Positions 17,373 through 31,105 of a stretch of 64,000 nucleotides of DNA are shown one piece after another; within the stretch, counting starts at the first letter, position 1, and the number at the start of each line of letters is the position of its first letter. Source of the stretch: Prostheceraeus crozeri. Lineage: Eukaryota > Platyhelminthes > Polycladida > Euryleptidae. The notes under the pieces are model-generated. The model was given only the letters and a program-made list of their open reading frames with translations. It was not told where the DNA came from and ran no database searches. The position numbers and the translations under genes are program-made. The stretch lies in the NCBI GenBank assembly GCA_907163375.1, contig CAJQUW010012715.1, positions 57,831 to 121,830 of the forward strand. Reading direction: 5' to 3'.

Positions 17373-20135
17373 GTGAGTAAACGCATTCTGTGAATTAGGA
17401 CCAATCAAATATTTGTGATGAAAGTAGGAATTTTAGAATGAGCAACGCAGAGACTTTTCATTATTTCATTGGCATCATGTAGGCCTCATGAATTTTAGTT
17501 CTGTAAAAATGTGGACGAAATTGCGAATAATATTGAGCAGTTGCATTATATATTTATTTCGCAAACCTGACTTCATCTATCTGCATTTGAAGACATTTGA
17601 ATTCTTCAATATTCAACTATTGAGATCGATGTGACTACATGAAGGCCTATTACATAAGCTATTCCAGACTAGAATGAGTTTAATGAGCCGAAATGAGAAA
17701 TTCTGTAATAAAAAAATCATAAATAGTATTTAAAAAGTCATACTGAAGTTGCTAATTACAGGAAGAGAGACTCAACTATCACTTTTTAATGAGAAAACTC
17801 TTCCTGTTCCATTAACTTGGATGTCAATCAGTATACGCAGTCAACTCGCGACTGCCTTTGCAGCAGAGATAGAGGCATTCAAAAATCTTCACAAGGTCGC
17901 TGTCGTGAGCACTTTGCTTTGAATATTCTACTAATCCTTTACTCCTTTCACCTCAAATTATGGTGAATATTCTTCAAATGCAATTTTATCCCCTGGTCCT
18001 AGAACCTAGTACATCTCTGCAGCCGCTTGAGTACTTCTCATCTCTGTGTCGCTCCGACTGCCATGTACCATTATCATTTGCATGACTGAGACCAACAGTT
18101 GCGGTGGAAAACTCAAAAGTTCACGGAACAGGAATAGTTTCCGATGAAAATCAATTGACAGGGTTCAAAAGTTACAGGTTTAAAGAGAAGTTGTGCATGT
18201 CACCTTTAGGCGTTTAGTCTGCATTTTAGCAATATCACATATTTTAGTCATTTAGCCTCAACATGGCTGCTACATGCAAATGCTCTAACAAACTTAGGCC
18301 TAAGTGTATTTTGCAGACACTTATTAATGCAAACTACATGCAGACGACATTAAATGCCTTCAATAACGTGCTACGTAGACATGTGAACTTGCAATCAGAG
18401 GCTTCTAAAGGACTTTGATACATGAATTTTTTTGCTGAGGAACAAATTTGAAAATTTCATAAAAATGATTCCAATATTTATACAAAAGTTCGAAATTTCC
18501 AAATGACTACTTAGAAATGAAAGTTTCATAAGAGTAGCTGATCTCACATCATTCATTAAAGCATCTCTCTTACGGGTTCCCATTAGTATCTCAGAATGTG
18601 TTTTTAGCAGAAAATGAATGACACGTAGGTTGTGTTCCTATATATGAGGGCAAAATACTTAGAACTCGATTTGTAAAGAAACTGAACGTCAATTCTATTT
18701 CTTTTTACAATCTCTATTGTGTAGGCATCAAGGATCTTGCGTAAAAATCAAAGTTTCGTTGATGACACATTCTTTGAGTATTTTTAGAACCTTCTGACAC
18801 ATCGTGTGATGAAAACGGCATCTAACTGAAATCTATTTGCTTCAACACATGATACATTTTGTCCAGCTAAAGAAAATTATTTGGCTGAGGAGCTCAAGGG
18901 AAGAGTAGGATCATCGCCTCATCTATAACAGCAAAGTATTCCGTCTCCATCACAACACCTTATTCTCGTTCATATTCAAAATGCCCTAACATCTGTTCAG
19001 TTTAATACAAGTCGTGTAACAGATTGCATGTATTGTTGTTTATTAACAGAACTTCAACATTCACAGAAGAATAGGATATTTCTTACATTACCTTGTCCTT
19101 GTATACATTTCTCTTCATAATCATGGTAGCAAGCTGTGGATTGAAGTTAGCAAAAGTTTGCATAACGATTTCCAATTGCTGATTTACGGTAAGTTTGGAG
19201 CACTACTTTTTGTATTCTATAGAATGCAATGTGTTGATGTACAGCATCGATGTTCTAGCCATGTTTTAATACAAAGCAAATATAGTTCTCAAAGTCATTC
19301 AGGGAGCACGAGAGTTTTCCTAAATGTGTACGACATTCTAAATGGCCTGTAGATGCCTCTCAGAACGTGTATTAGAAAACGTAAACACTGAATATGTCAT
19401 GATATCGAATTAAGCTTTTCCACCACTCCTTTAAAGTTCTAGATAGAAATCTCTCCAGAATGACAATCAAATAAGTTGCATTGCACTATCAAAGCAGGGA
19501 TCCCTGTACATATTCATGCATCAAAGCATACCCAAGAAGTGCGCGCTTGTACCGATATCAAGAACAATAACCTGCGTAAATGGTATACATACAATGAAAA
19601 ATATTAATAATTATACTGTATGTAGAATGTAGATATTAGCCAGCACTAGTTTTTGAAAATATATGTCGTATTTCTAAGTTGGAACAGAAATATCTGATAA
19701 AATAACTACCGCTTTCTGTTATCTCAACTGTTACGCCACAATCACCAAATTTATCTGATAATAGCGGACGATTTATGAGTCTCTGAGAGGCTTACCTGTC
19801 ATTTCGCCGTTTTGATAGTGTAGGACCTAAAGCTTACTACAATGTAGATCAATCTGCAAGCATCAAATCAACAGTAGTCCTTCAGCAACCTTGGAAGCAC
19901 TGACATTAGTACATTGCAATAAATGTAGCCTTTATGAGATGCTCCATAAAGTCAAAAAAAAACGATTTTTGTTGCAATGATTCATGGTGACATATTTATG
20001 CTGTGCGCCACCGAAAAGTCTGCAAATAAATGTACTAACATTACTATGGAAGCCATTTCTTGAAGTTTAAGTAAGATAATGCCATTTTTGAGGGTACTCT
20101 ACAACCTCTGTTTGCTGGTTGCACCTGTGGCATGC

Positions 20136-20213
20136 TGACTGTTGTTTTAGTTGGTCAGAGCAACAGATTTAGACAACCTGAGTGGCCGTGGGTTCAAATC
20201 TTATCAGGCCATT
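20136..20213 (+). ncRNA. tRNA-like sequence, degraded tRNA or SINE head
   Basis: Contains an A-box-like TAGTTGGTCAGAGCA (about 20149-20163) and a B-box-like GGTTCAAATC (20191-20200) at tRNA spacing, with a possible anticodon stem-loop between them. The acceptor stem does not pair well, so a tRNA-derived SINE or decayed tRNA is likelier than a functional gene. Confidence 0.35.
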
Positions 20214-20585
20214 AACATTTGCTTAGTAATTTTATCTAACGCTTGATCATTTCCTTGTCCTTGAACAACAGCAACTGCCTTGCAGGCAATTTCCAACTTC
20301 ATCGGGGACGTGCTCTTTCGCACTGACTCTTGCGTCTCATTGCCGGTTCTGGGGGTGACTGTTCCAGCAAATACACTCGCTTCAACACACAGGAACACAA
20401 CAGAAAAAGTCGAGGGAAGTCGCTTTTGGAGTTACATGCTCACAAGAGAATTCCGTTATGTGGTCTTTGCCTGCAGTTCGATGGGATTTCTTTAGTGGGC
20501 AAATAAGTAAGCGAAATAGCAGTTAGGAAATACACAAGATCATTGATGTGTTATTACATCAATATATCAATATATATGTATGATT

Positions 20586-20589
<4 letters not shown>

Positions 20590-20623
<34 letters not shown>
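20590..20623. repeat. (TA)n microsatellite
   Basis: About 17 uninterrupted TA units, preceded by a T-run. Confidence 0.95.
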
Positions 20624-20626
<3 letters not shown>

Positions 20627-22532
20627 TACAAGTATATAAGCAAAGGCAGATATCACCCGCAAAAAATACAAGTTCAACACAAATGAAAATACCTAAATAT
20701 ACCATATTTTTAATTAAAATTAATATGAAATTTGCAACTAGCCACTAAAACTCAAAAATGCAATGAATATTCAGCGATAATAATCAGTAACAAAATAAAA
20801 ATTTATTATCACAATCACAGATCAATAAATTGAAAATGTTTTAAAGAAAGGCGAGAACAGTCTGGCTGTTTCCAAATGCCTGCGCATCACATTTAGAGAA
20901 TAATGCTCCTGTTCTCCTACAACAAAAATATGCGAAACAGCTGCTTAATATCCAAGGAAACAATGAATGCGATTCCTGCAAGTTTTTGGGTAAAGTAACA
21001 TCGTTTCTGATCTGACGCGAAAGTTGTGTGTAAGATGACTGAACTTCAGGCAATATGATCAAGCAACTTACGATAAGCAATTATACGTGAACGGTTGTAT
21101 AACACATGCTGTCGAGTAGATCCATAAATACACGTAAATTTCCTGATGACGCTTTTAGTGGCCCAATAAATCGATGGATTCAAGCAAATGATGTTTGATT
21201 TGTAAACTTTGTTTGCTATTGTTCATGGTAGGCTTACTGGTGTCGAGCACGCGCTTCCCAACTTAAGAACATTTATATATTGGTCGTCCTCAGTATCATT
21301 TCTCAAGCTAGGAATACATGAATGTAATAAGTTTATCCTCCTACAAGTGTATTCGTGAAATATTCAAAGATATACATATCTATGTAGATTATGCTACTAA
21401 TATTCAACAGGATCTCAAATATATTCTTAGTGGTATGAAATGTGGTGCAAATGTGTTCTGAAATAAGATGTTTTTTGTCACGCCGCATTTCATCATGAAA
21501 GCGCAACAAAATTTGAGTCATTTTGCATATGCCTTGTTCACAATGTTAAAGGAGAGAAAGAACATTGAACTGAAATTTTGCGTGCACATGGTTTCGTAAG
21601 TCATCAGTACCTTTTATGAACTAAAAAACATTCTTAAATGCATTTTCTATTACAAAATAACATAGCTTCGTGGTGTATGATAAAATATCACATCAGGTTG
21701 AGAGATTATCTAATTAGATGTTGTCAACTGGCTCACTTGGCACCTCAGTTGGAGAAAGGAGATGACTTGGGGTATGACCATAGACGCCCAGCCGACCTCT
21801 TTTGCCTTCGTCACTCAGCGATGCCTGATTTGACTGAGGAAAGAAAGCATAGTGAGAACTATTCGAATTGTGTTTAGCTTGGGCCGGTACTGTGAGGCGT
21901 TGACAGGCTCCGTTTACGGCACTTGTGGCAAGAATGCTCGATCGGTCTTCCAACGAATTTGCTCTCGCATATCCCTTCAAGTTGTGTTATCACGTGATGG
22001 GACAGACAGAGGCAATTATGGAAGACTGTCTACGTTTACAGCTTGCCAAAGTCCATGCTATGCTTGCTCAACTGGGGCCAATGTAAGACCAAGAACTTAC
22101 GATTCCTGAGTCCCATCGCAATTGGTTTCTATTTTGCTTCACTTATTCTGTCTTTTTATGATTCAATCAGAATTCCATATCCATCTAGAGTAAGCGAATT
22201 ATAGGTGGAAAATTGCAAAAATTAATTACGAGACAAGCTGAAAAATGGACTCAGAAAAAAGCCATAAATGTGCCTTTATGCACAGTCGCCAATATGCAGT
22301 ATCCTATGTATCGTAAAAGTATTAATTACGGGCCGAGCGGGCTGGTCCGGAAAATTCAGGCCAATTTACGACTTTGGATGTCGATAGCTAGAACATCCTT
22401 GTTTTCACAGGGACGTTGCCGTGGAGAATTTTCTCGTTAAGAAACGATTTTTTAAAGTGATTTATCTTGAAAGATTGACTTTCGTTTCCTTTCCTTCTGT
22501 TCATAGTCGGACATTCTTCTTGCATTCATCAG

Positions 22533-22766
22533 GTATGCGGCGCAGCTGTCCTAGGAGTTGGAATTTGGATAGTTTCAGATACGACAATCATCAATAAGCT
22601 CGCCTCTCAATCACTCCAAGCCGACAGCAGTACTCAAAGTAATGAAATGAGGGATCTGGTCAGCACGGCAGCTTATCTGCTGATTGCGGTTGGAGCGGTC
22701 ACATTATTGACAAGTGCTTGCGGATTTTATGCAGCTTTCACGGAAACTGCATGTGCACTGATATTG
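22533..22766 (+). CDS. tetraspanin, coding exon 2
   Basis: 78 codons between acceptor TTCATCAG and donor GTAAGT, phase 0/0. Encodes the end of the first membrane segment (VCGAAVLGVGIWIV), the small extracellular loop, and the second membrane segment (AAYLLIAVGAVTLLTSACGF) followed by a short cytoplasmic turn (YAAFTETACALIL), the conserved GxxGCxGA-like position being occupied by SACGFYA. Confidence 0.9.
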
Positions 22767-23789
22767 GTAAGTACAGAAATGCAAAGAGATTTTCAATATA
22801 GTTTGATGGTCCAGAGAAATCCAACACTCTATAATATTAAGGTGTGAGAATGGACAGAACACGGCTTTAGCGACGAAAATGCCCCTCGTCAACTTCAGAA
22901 GAGGTGTGTCTACTACAGTGGAGGATTGAATATCACAGTACGTTTTCCTCAGAAACATGTCAGATCTAATGAAGAGTTATATGTTCATAACGACAATGTT
23001 GCGAGCATTCTGAACATATAAAATTTATCAAAATTGTTGGTAAATACACCATTTCAATGAAAGTGAACCGACCATCTGTGTAACAAAGTAATCGCGCAAT
23101 TGAAGAGCCAATCACATACCGATATTCTGTTCACTTTGAAATTGAATTATGACATTTTGATAATAAAAAATATTTTATGAAATTAAGAAATCCTTACGCT
23201 CATCAGATTCATTATATTTCTGAGATTTATTTGCAGTGTAGATCGCATGAATCGGTTCGGCAGATCGAGTGCAATCGTAAATAAAGAGTTTGGTAATGAG
23301 CTTTTGTTAACTGTCACCCTGCACACTTAAAAACATGAGGTTTGTTATCAAATGATTTCTTTGATCTAGTTTTCTGAATACTGGACCAAGATTACCGAAA
23401 CTGACTTCGTTAAGATCGAAATTTTACGGAGAATGCGATGATATTATTCATTTTGCAATCAGAGGCAAAAAGTTTTTTTTCTAAAATTAAAAAACCGCAG
23501 TTGAAATGGGTAAGACCCATTTGAAAGCTCGGCAACCGAGCTGTGTGTGAACGTCATCTGCGGTTTTGTATTGAGTCTGATGATAGAAATCGAGAAGTCA
23601 TTTAGCTCGGCAGAAAATGGCCGTACAACTGTGTTCTGTCCGGACGGGCCGAATGTCTGGTTCACATTGAAAATCGCTGAAGTTCGACGCTGACGCGTTG
23701 CTTTGACGCTAGATGGTTGCGATAGACACAGCATCAATGGCTGGCGTTTTGGAAAAATCAACGAATGACTTATCACTTACGTCAACGTT

Positions 23790-25490
23790 GTGCTGTTCAC
23801 ATTAATATTATCGACGCACTTCAAATTTGAGCGCCATTTTGCAACTCAGAGCAGCATTTCTGATCCGTTTCGTCCTGCTCCTAGCTTCACTGACACATCC
23901 ACAAGTGAGATCATTTCAAATATCATTTTCCTCGAGTCCGATATCTATGCTGCAATTATGTCGTTTAAGTGCAATACTTCTACGGGTCCTGATGGGATTC
24001 AATTCTCTGCCGATGTTCTTTGCAAACCTCTGGCGTGCTTATTCAATTCATTTTTTCATTTTGGTTTCATTCCCCTTCAATGGCGCACAGCCCAAATGTT
24101 CCAATCCATAAGAAAGGTGATAAATCTTGTCTGGAAAATTACAGACCTATCGCTCTTTTTAGTTTAATCGCCAAGATCATGGAAAAGATTATTGCATCTG
24201 TGATTCGCAACCACCTGAACGAAGCTGGCATCCTCTCCAATGCACAGTTTGGATTTCGTAGAGGTCATTATTGTGCCCATCCAATATCAATCCTCGTACA
24301 AGACAGCTTGCATTGTCTTGAGCAAAAGCAGTCGATGCATGTCATCTCGCTTGATATGGTGTCAGCGTTTGTGAGAGTTCGGCAGAAGGGTCTCATTGCA
24401 AAATGTCACCATTATGGGTTGCATGGCGAACTTTTGAGATGGCTTGAGGCATATGTGTATCGTCGACATCAGTTTGTGGTTGTGAATGGTTTCTCATCAT
24501 CTACTACTGAGCTGAGTGCGGGGGTTCCCCAAGGCAGTGTATTGGGACCTCTACTCTTTTTGTTATTCATCAACGACTTCCCTGCCTTTGTCAACAACTG
24601 CAAGGTGCTTATTTTCGCCGATGATGTTACAATCTATTCCAACTCCCGCGAAGCCATCACCTTCTGCCTAGAGATGGTCAGTAACTGGGCAAATACTTGG
24701 CAAGTGGAATTCTCCTCTCCAAAGACTCAATATACCGTGATTAGTCGCCAAAGGCAGATCCTGGATTCAGACCAATCTATTTCATTTCAAGGCTCACACG
24801 TTTCAGCAACCGACTCCATCAAAATTTTGGGTCACATCATAACCAACAACTTATCATGGACACCACATATGTTGCAAAGATTGAAAGTTGCTTCAATGAA
24901 AGTCGGCATGATTCGACGGACAGGTTACAAACTTTCTAGGTCAGCTAAACTTCATGTCTACAAAGTGGTGATTCGCTCAGTCTTGGAATATGGAACATCA
25001 ATAATGACAAACATCCCACTGGTGACTATTGAGAAAGTTGAAAGGTTCCAAAGAAAATTCCTTCGTTCCATTGCTTATGATCCTAACACTCTGGACACTT
25101 TCATGTTGAGGAGAAATTTGTTGTCCATGTGCAACTTGCATCAAATTATTTATGCCAAGTCCCCGGATCTTGTTCTTAGTAGCTTCCAACTCTCACGAAG
25201 ATCCTTCACACGGGATACGCGAGCGGCTACCAGTGGTCACAAGCTGCAGTTTGCCATACCGGGTGATACCCAATCCACGTGCCATTTCACAAATTCGTTT
25301 TTGCCATTTACGCTCACTATATGGAACAATTTACCGGAGAGTATTTGCAATATTGAGAACAATTCCTTTTTTCGACGTGCCCTCCTTACTTACCTTCGCT
25401 CAACTTCATAATTTTGTAAATGCCTTTTGTGTTACTATTTGCATCAGCAGTTCTGCTGTCTTTATTTTCAATAAATAAATAAATAATCAT
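23790..25490 (+). mobile_element. CR1/Jockey-like LINE, 5'-truncated
   Basis: Non-LTR retrotransposon copy. Endonuclease is missing; the reverse transcriptase starts with TSTGPDGI and continues through PIHKKGDKSCLENYRPI, QFGFRRGH, GVPQGSVLGPLLFLLFIND and the catalytic FADDVTIY. The C-terminal domain (SIKILGHIITNNLSW, PESICNI, FRRALLTYL) is present. The frame shifts once near 24095, and the 463-residue frame ends at 25411. A 3' tail of AATAAATAAATAAATAA ends the copy. It lies in intron 2 of the tetraspanin gene in the sense orientation. Confidence 0.85.
24020..25411 (+). pseudogene. LINE reverse transcriptase, frame-shifted and 5'-truncated
   Basis: The 463-residue frame includes RT motifs 2 to 7 and the thumb/C-terminal region; the earlier motif (PDGI) is in the frame 23790-24167. 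The first ~25 residues of the long frame are out-of-frame sequence, and true homology starts near HSPNVPIHKKGDK. Catalytic ADD is present. Divergence is moderate because so much frame remains open. Confidence 0.8.
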
Positions 25491-25737
25491 CATGGCTGGT
25501 TTCAACGCTCGACTTGCACTTTTGCTTACTTTGAGACGTGAAGTTATGCAGAGAAGAAAAAGAAGATTCTGTGTCAGAAGAATCTTGAACGCAGCGTCAA
25601 GTATTTTGACAACTTGTCGATATCATTCGACCTTGGCTTCCTTTCTTCAACGCTGCGTCTCAGCGCGCATCGGTTGAATGACATTGACTGCAAGATATTT
25701 CCAACGCAAGCGTCGAACTTCGGGTAATGTGAACCAG

Positions 25738-27105
25738 CCTTAAAAGCGTAAATCGGATCTCTATGATTTCATGAGATTCCCACTTTTCGCTTTGCTTAAG
25801 CTGTATGGACAGTGCTTCTTTCGTCTGCTCAAGCATGTACCGATCTTGGTCAAGGTACGTTCAAAAGAATAATAAGTTAGAACTGCGTGTTGTCTTTAGA
25901 TAAAATAGCATTTAGTACACAGAATCGTGAATTTACATAACGTGCCACTTGTGTAAGATACTAGAACCTAGCCCCAGACTTTCACTGAGAGATAGCGATC
26001 AAAAGAATTTCACATCTTTGGTAATGCGCTTCATGGCAACGTGTGATATCATAGTGCAACTACGGGTATTGCTTTCATTTTGCGTGCCCTTTAATGCTCA
26101 GAAGCAGATTGTTTATCTAAGGTTGATTAAAATGGAAAGTGACTCAAGGTCACGGTACATCCGGGGTAACTGAGGTGGGCATGAACTACCAATGAAAGGC
26201 TTAGAATTGCACTTGTGACTTATTCTAAACCATAGACTAAGTATGTAAGGTAGAGTGGTAACTCCGCATTTATTAAATCCCCAATGTGTATACACTTTCG
26301 ATTTTATTGAATGAACTCAAAGGAGATATGGCCGTAATTGTTTCAAAATGTGAGACATACGCATTCGTGCAGTTTTGAAGAAATTACAACGGAATTGACT
26401 GATCATGATGGCAAAGCAGAATGAAATGATATCATTTTACAGATTGTCCGTGTCATGACAGCTTTGGATAGATAATATTTGTTAAATTGGCAACTCGATG
26501 GCCTGCTATTACTTTCATGAATTAGAAACATGAAATTTCAGTCAAGAAAGCACAATAATATTTCGACATTTTCATTAAGACTTCCATTATAAAACTGATC
26601 ATGAAATTCCTTTGATAATCAGCTTGATTTCCGCTTAGTTAGGATGTTTATTAGCAAATATTCATTCATTTTGATATCCAACTTGTTTCATACTACTTAC
26701 ATAGAGGAGTCATCTCTTGTCAAATTGGCAAAATTTTGACTTTTTTCAAAAGTGCTCAAATAATTTTTTGGACCACGGGAACGCAATCTCCGCAAAAAAC
26801 TGAATCTTTTGATATAAAAATTTTCACTGTATACATATACTTTTTTGAGTCGACACTCTACCTATATATCCCTACTGTTTGTTCTAAACCAATCATTTTG
26901 ACGTCGACAAGTGTATCTAAGTGAAAATGCGTGCGATTTTTGAGCCACTTTTGTGTATTGCATGAAGCTATAAATTTCTATGCTTTAATATTATAAAATG
27001 TCGGATATCTTTAAAAATGAAATTTACGTTGTTTTTGAGACACGAAGGAACTAACTATTCGTACTTTTGCTGAATGTGCATGACTTGAATTTTCTACTTT
27101 TTCAG
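25738..27105. other. tetraspanin intron 2, right part
   Basis: No further exon or element recognised in this AT-rich stretch. Confidence 0.5.
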
Positions 27106-27180
27106 TATGGTGCACTAGTGATCGCAATTATCATTGCACAGACAACGGGAGCAATATTGGCGGGTGTCCATAAAGGACAG
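27106..27180 (+). CDS. tetraspanin, coding exon 3
   Basis: 25 codons, acceptor CTTTTTCAG, donor GTATGT, phase 0/0. Encodes the third membrane segment (YGALVIAIIIAQTTGAILAG) and the start of the large extracellular loop. A 75-bp exon at this position is the standard tetraspanin exon size. Confidence 0.9.
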
Positions 27181-27672
27181 GTATGTTACGGATGAGATTC
27201 GCGAAAAATAGATATTTGATCACACAGTGTATTTAGTATAAATGCTGAATTCATAATTATCACAAAAAGTAATTCAATGGTTGCTGACATACAAAAAAAC
27301 GTGATTATGATTATCAGGCGGTAAAGTATCAAAAGATCAAAAGATTGTATAACTCAAAGTTCTTCGTCTTTGTGATGTTATCAAAGCAGCATTATGTAAT
27401 CATTTTGTTTGCTGTCATCTTGCACAACAATGTTGACATCACACTCGCCTGCTCGCTTGCTTATGAGAACTATTAATTCAATATGCAGTTTGTTGCATGT
27501 TTACATGCACATCCTCTAGTTCTCCGACTGATGAGGCCCAATTGGGCGGAACATGACCTGTAGTGTTTACATCTGTTGCTATGTGCTAATGTATGTGCAG
27601 TGTGTAGATGCTGTATACATGCCACATCAAAAGCTAGTCTGAATCTATTGAAACTTATCCATTCAATTTTAG

Positions 27673-27900
27673 ATAGAAACGTTGATGAAAGAAGGATTGA
27701 GACAAAGTATGACCAAACAATACGCCGGAATGCCAACTAAGACCATGGAAACCAACCCCAGCTTAGTGTCTGGTGCATGGAATTGGTTTATGGTTACTTA
27801 CGACTGCTGCGGGGTCAATGGATTGAATGATTTCACAAAAAATCACAGCGAATACGCTAAGAAGTGGTACGACAATCACAGAAACTATTCAATATGCTTG
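27673..27900 (+). CDS. tetraspanin, coding exon 4 (large extracellular loop)
   Basis: 76 codons, acceptor CAATTTTAG, donor GTGAGT, phase 0/0. Encodes the first half of the large extracellular loop with the family signature Cys-Cys-Gly in YDCCGVNGLNDF, preceded by the W...W pair (GAWNWF). NHRNYSICL near the end supplies another loop cysteine, and NYS a possible N-glycosylation site. Confidence 0.95.
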
Positions 27901-28341
27901 GTGAGTATTAGTGTTATGTGTAGACATATGGAAACGATTATCTCTTGATATAATGGAGTTTAAAAAATAAAGCTAGAGTAACCCAGTTGAAAATTGCGAG
28001 CATAGAGAGCACAAATTAACGGAAATTGTAGCTCTACATTCTGAAGTTTGTTATGCAACATCATAAAAAGGTGTACTTTAAGAAAATTTGGTCGCTGGAT
28101 GAATTCCCGCAATACAGTTTTAAAAAGGTTGGGAGCGCTACTTTTTGTTGCTATGTCATAAAGCAGCAGGATCTCTTTTACTCAGAAAAATAGTACTGGA
28201 GTTGCAAATGAAATAATGCCTGCTGGAAAAGGAAATTATGAGAGTTTCTGATAAATTCGCTGTGATATATTATTATTATGTAATTCTCTTCAGTTTGCTA
28301 CGTTTTTAGCTTAAGGAAACTACTGCTTGGACTGCACTAGT

Positions 28342-29128
28342 AGGTCTACCAGGGATGTGGAGTCGGAGTCCTATCATTTTTGCTGGAGTCGGAGTCGGAG
28401 TCAAATGATAGGACTCCAGACTCCGGCCTATAACTAGACCCAAAATAATATAATACAAGCAAATCATTATTCTTGTGCGTAGCTGTCACTGTCTTGATGT
28501 CAAATTTCTCCGTCAGACAAAAGTACAGAGACAGCAGTGCATGCATAGCTTATAATAGTTGAGGGAAGTGAAAAAGGATTGTCATCTCACTCACTGATTT
28601 AATAGAGAAGACAAGCCTTCCTAGCCTCGATCACACCTGCACACCAAAGGTCACATCAGAGACAAAAATGAAATACTGGTTTGTTTGAGAACATTGCATC
28701 TTACCCTCACATTACTCGTGTGTGATGGCTCCTCTAAACCGGATATTAAAATCGAAAGTGTCCTCATATTTTTTGGAGAAGGATGGGGATTTTCGTGACT
28801 GATGGAGACTGGAGAAAAACCGTGTGAAGCACACATCAAGAAGATGGGAGGAGCCAAGTCGCATGCATCCAACTTAAAGCGACATTTGACCAACTTTCAT
28901 CGAAAATGATTGATAATTGATACAGCAATGATCATTAAATATCGATTCAGGTAAGCCTATAATGATCTATGATGTAGGCTGCTAGTTAATTTTTCAAAAA
29001 ACTAAGCTTATACACTTGCCACCCGGAGTCGGAGTCCTATCAAAAGCCGGAGTCTTATCAACCCCCTGACCCTGAGTCGGAATCGGAGTCCTATCAAAAT
29101 GATAGAACTCCGCATCCCTGAGGCCTAC
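28342..29128 (+). mobile_element. hAT-derived non-autonomous element, copy 1
   Basis: Starts CAGGGATGTGGAGTC at 28350 and ends GAACTCCGCATCCCTG at 29120, an inverted repeat of hAT type. Flanked by 8-bp target duplications AGGTCTAC (28342-28349) and AGGCCTAC (29121-29128), one mismatch. The interior (about 28725-28910) keeps a decayed BED-type zinc finger in sense orientation, so it derives from a hAT transposase gene. Lies in tetraspanin intron 4. Same family as 41652-42382 and 47507-48191. Confidence 0.9.
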
Positions 29129-30713
29129 ATGTGCTACGTTTGCGTAAGACTCCCGGCATAAGTTGTAGGCTGGCATTGTTTTCATAAGACATACATGGTC
29201 CGTGCGTGTGTTCGCTATACAAAAGCCATGTAAGCAGAAATGAACGTTTTGAGGACCACTAGCATTGTACTAAGCCTGGTTCGACAAAAGTCTTGAGTGA
29301 TACTGAAGGTGTAAAGGCATCATCGGTTGGTCTTCACAAGGTTGGGTCTAATCTTGGACTTGGGTGCCCCATAGATTGGACCCAAGAGTGGCTATTTCTC
29401 TAATGAAGTGGAACAATAATTTCCAGAATATGTTTGCAATTTTGATTGAGATTTAGAATTGCATGAAGATATTTTGAATCACACCATATTGTATATATTG
29501 CTATCCAATTAATATGTATTTAATATTCACATTAATTACTATTTATTACATGAATTTGTTATTGCGGAATTGAGGCCATATTAATATTCAGCTAAAAGTT
29601 TTAATTATCGGCATTGGTTATCTCTGGGCTTAATATCATCAACCCTGTTTACGTCTACAGCCTAATAATTTCCTAATTAGAACAACATGCATGACTAAGC
29701 TACATTCCTTACAACATGTCTGATCGATAAACGAAACACTAATAACAGGCATATACATGTGTTTAGCAAATGCGGTTATTAGCCCTATAATCTGCTTTTA
29801 TGAAAAACATAGTGTAATTATCCTAGTGAAACATGTCATTACTCACAATTGGCTTGCATTTCCACCGACTATCCTACTGTGATTCGGGCTATATAGGCCA
29901 AAGTTTTAAACTTTCAAGGCAAGAGGCTATATGAAGCAAGCTGTTGTAGCAATGAAGCAAGCAATTGTTGTAGTCTACCACTTTAACAACATAAGTGTTG
30001 CACTGTTTCATTTATTATTTGCTTTATTTCACGCAGAATGATAAATACAAAATTCTTTCTAACACAATATGCATCATATCTAGTTTAATGGATTAAATTC
30101 ACAAGGAAGCCATAGGTAATCAAAGCATAATTGAAAAGGCTAATTGAACAAGGCTAATCAAAGTTGATGATGGCACAGTTCTATCACAGAAAGACCAATC
30201 GTTTGGTTGAAGTAGGTTACATTTACATGTATGTACATATATGTAAGCTTACATGTAGATGACTTGCTATGACATGATGTGGTCATATACTTAGGTAAAA
30301 TTTTTCCAAGAAAACCGCAAATGGTCAGTCATGGTCAATGTCTTTACTCCTGGGTTCTCACTCATGGGAGGGAGGGGTACCCAAGCTCTTGGGTACCCAC
30401 CCCAAGACTACCCAAACCACAAGAGTGAACCCAAGACCTTGGATCATTCAGCAACGATGTGAAAAATTAGTAGAATAAAAAAGTAAAAAGCTTTATGCTT
30501 TTCTTCATGGTTCAAAGTGAATATAGGGTGTCACAGGGAAACCTTTAGAATTTTAAATGTGTGATACAAGGTCTCGTAAACTCTCTACAGGTTTGTCACT
30601 TGAATCGTAGATACTGAGAGACATGGATTTCTTGATAATGCTCCTGATTGCTTTTTTCATGCACGAATGTCTTTTAATTTATTCATCTTACATTTTCAAA
30701 CTTTAAATTTTAG
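29129..30713. other. tetraspanin intron 4, right part
   Basis: No exon seen. Contains C/G-rich runs with GGGTACCCA-type palindromic pieces at 30370-30420 and CTTGGG/CCCAAG pieces at 29340-29390 that may be the remains of an inverted-repeat element. Confidence 0.4.
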
Positions 30714-30831
30714 ACCTTGCAAGAGGTAATCGACAAATTCAAAGCCGGATGGAATCCCGTGAACGCAACTACATTGATGAAAGTTCCAGCTTCATGTTGC
30801 AAATACAACAGCAAAGTATTCGTCAAGAACT
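30714..30831 (+). CDS. tetraspanin, coding exon 5 (large extracellular loop)
   Basis: 118 bp, acceptor AAATTTTAG, donor GTAAGT, entering in phase 0 and leaving in phase 1. Encodes TLQEVIDKFKAGWN ... KVPASCCKYNSKVFVKN; PASCC is the second tetraspanin loop signature. NAT is a possible glycosylation site. Confidence 0.9.
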
Positions 30832-31105
30832 GTAAGTTGAAAAGATTCTCTTTGAAAAATATCTTCAAGTAATGGCCATCGATAGATGTGGATTCGGATA
30901 TGGATTCGTAAGCGAAACTTCTGCAATCGAGATAGTTTACAAATTTCGAGCAAGCTTTCACAGCTTAAATGACCTGATATTTTCTCCCCTATTTGCGAAA
31001 TCTGAACCGCTGTGGCAACTTTCAATTGTTTGAAACTCATATATCATTTTAATAATGAGTCTGAACTTTTTCAACTATTTTGAGGTTATGCTAAGCATTT
31101 ACTAG

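Larger units (their letters stand above)
17373..22532. other. tetraspanin intron 1
   Basis: 5.2 kb. Contains a (TA)n microsatellite (20590-20623) and a tRNA-like stretch (20136-20213). A ~450-bp stretch at 21700-22110 has long overlapping frames on both strands but no recognisable domain. Nothing else identified. Confidence 0.6.
23657..25737. mobile_element. Harbinger-like non-autonomous element, interrupted by a LINE
   Basis: Ends form an inverted repeat: left CTGGTTCACATTG ... GAAGTTCGACGC and right (reverse complement) CTGGTTCACATTACCC GAAGTTCGACGC. The right part holds a 61-codon frame (25492-25677) with a hydrophobic stretch and an RRKRRFCVRRIL motif resembling the basic start of HARBI1-like nucleases. 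The LINE 23790-25490 lies between, so it probably inserted into this element. No clear 3-bp target duplication was found, so the class is tentative. Confidence 0.4.

Noticed and set aside
21638-22109. Overlapping frames in tetraspanin intron 1
   Set aside because: No domain, no convincing splice sites; could be an unknown element but unsupported.
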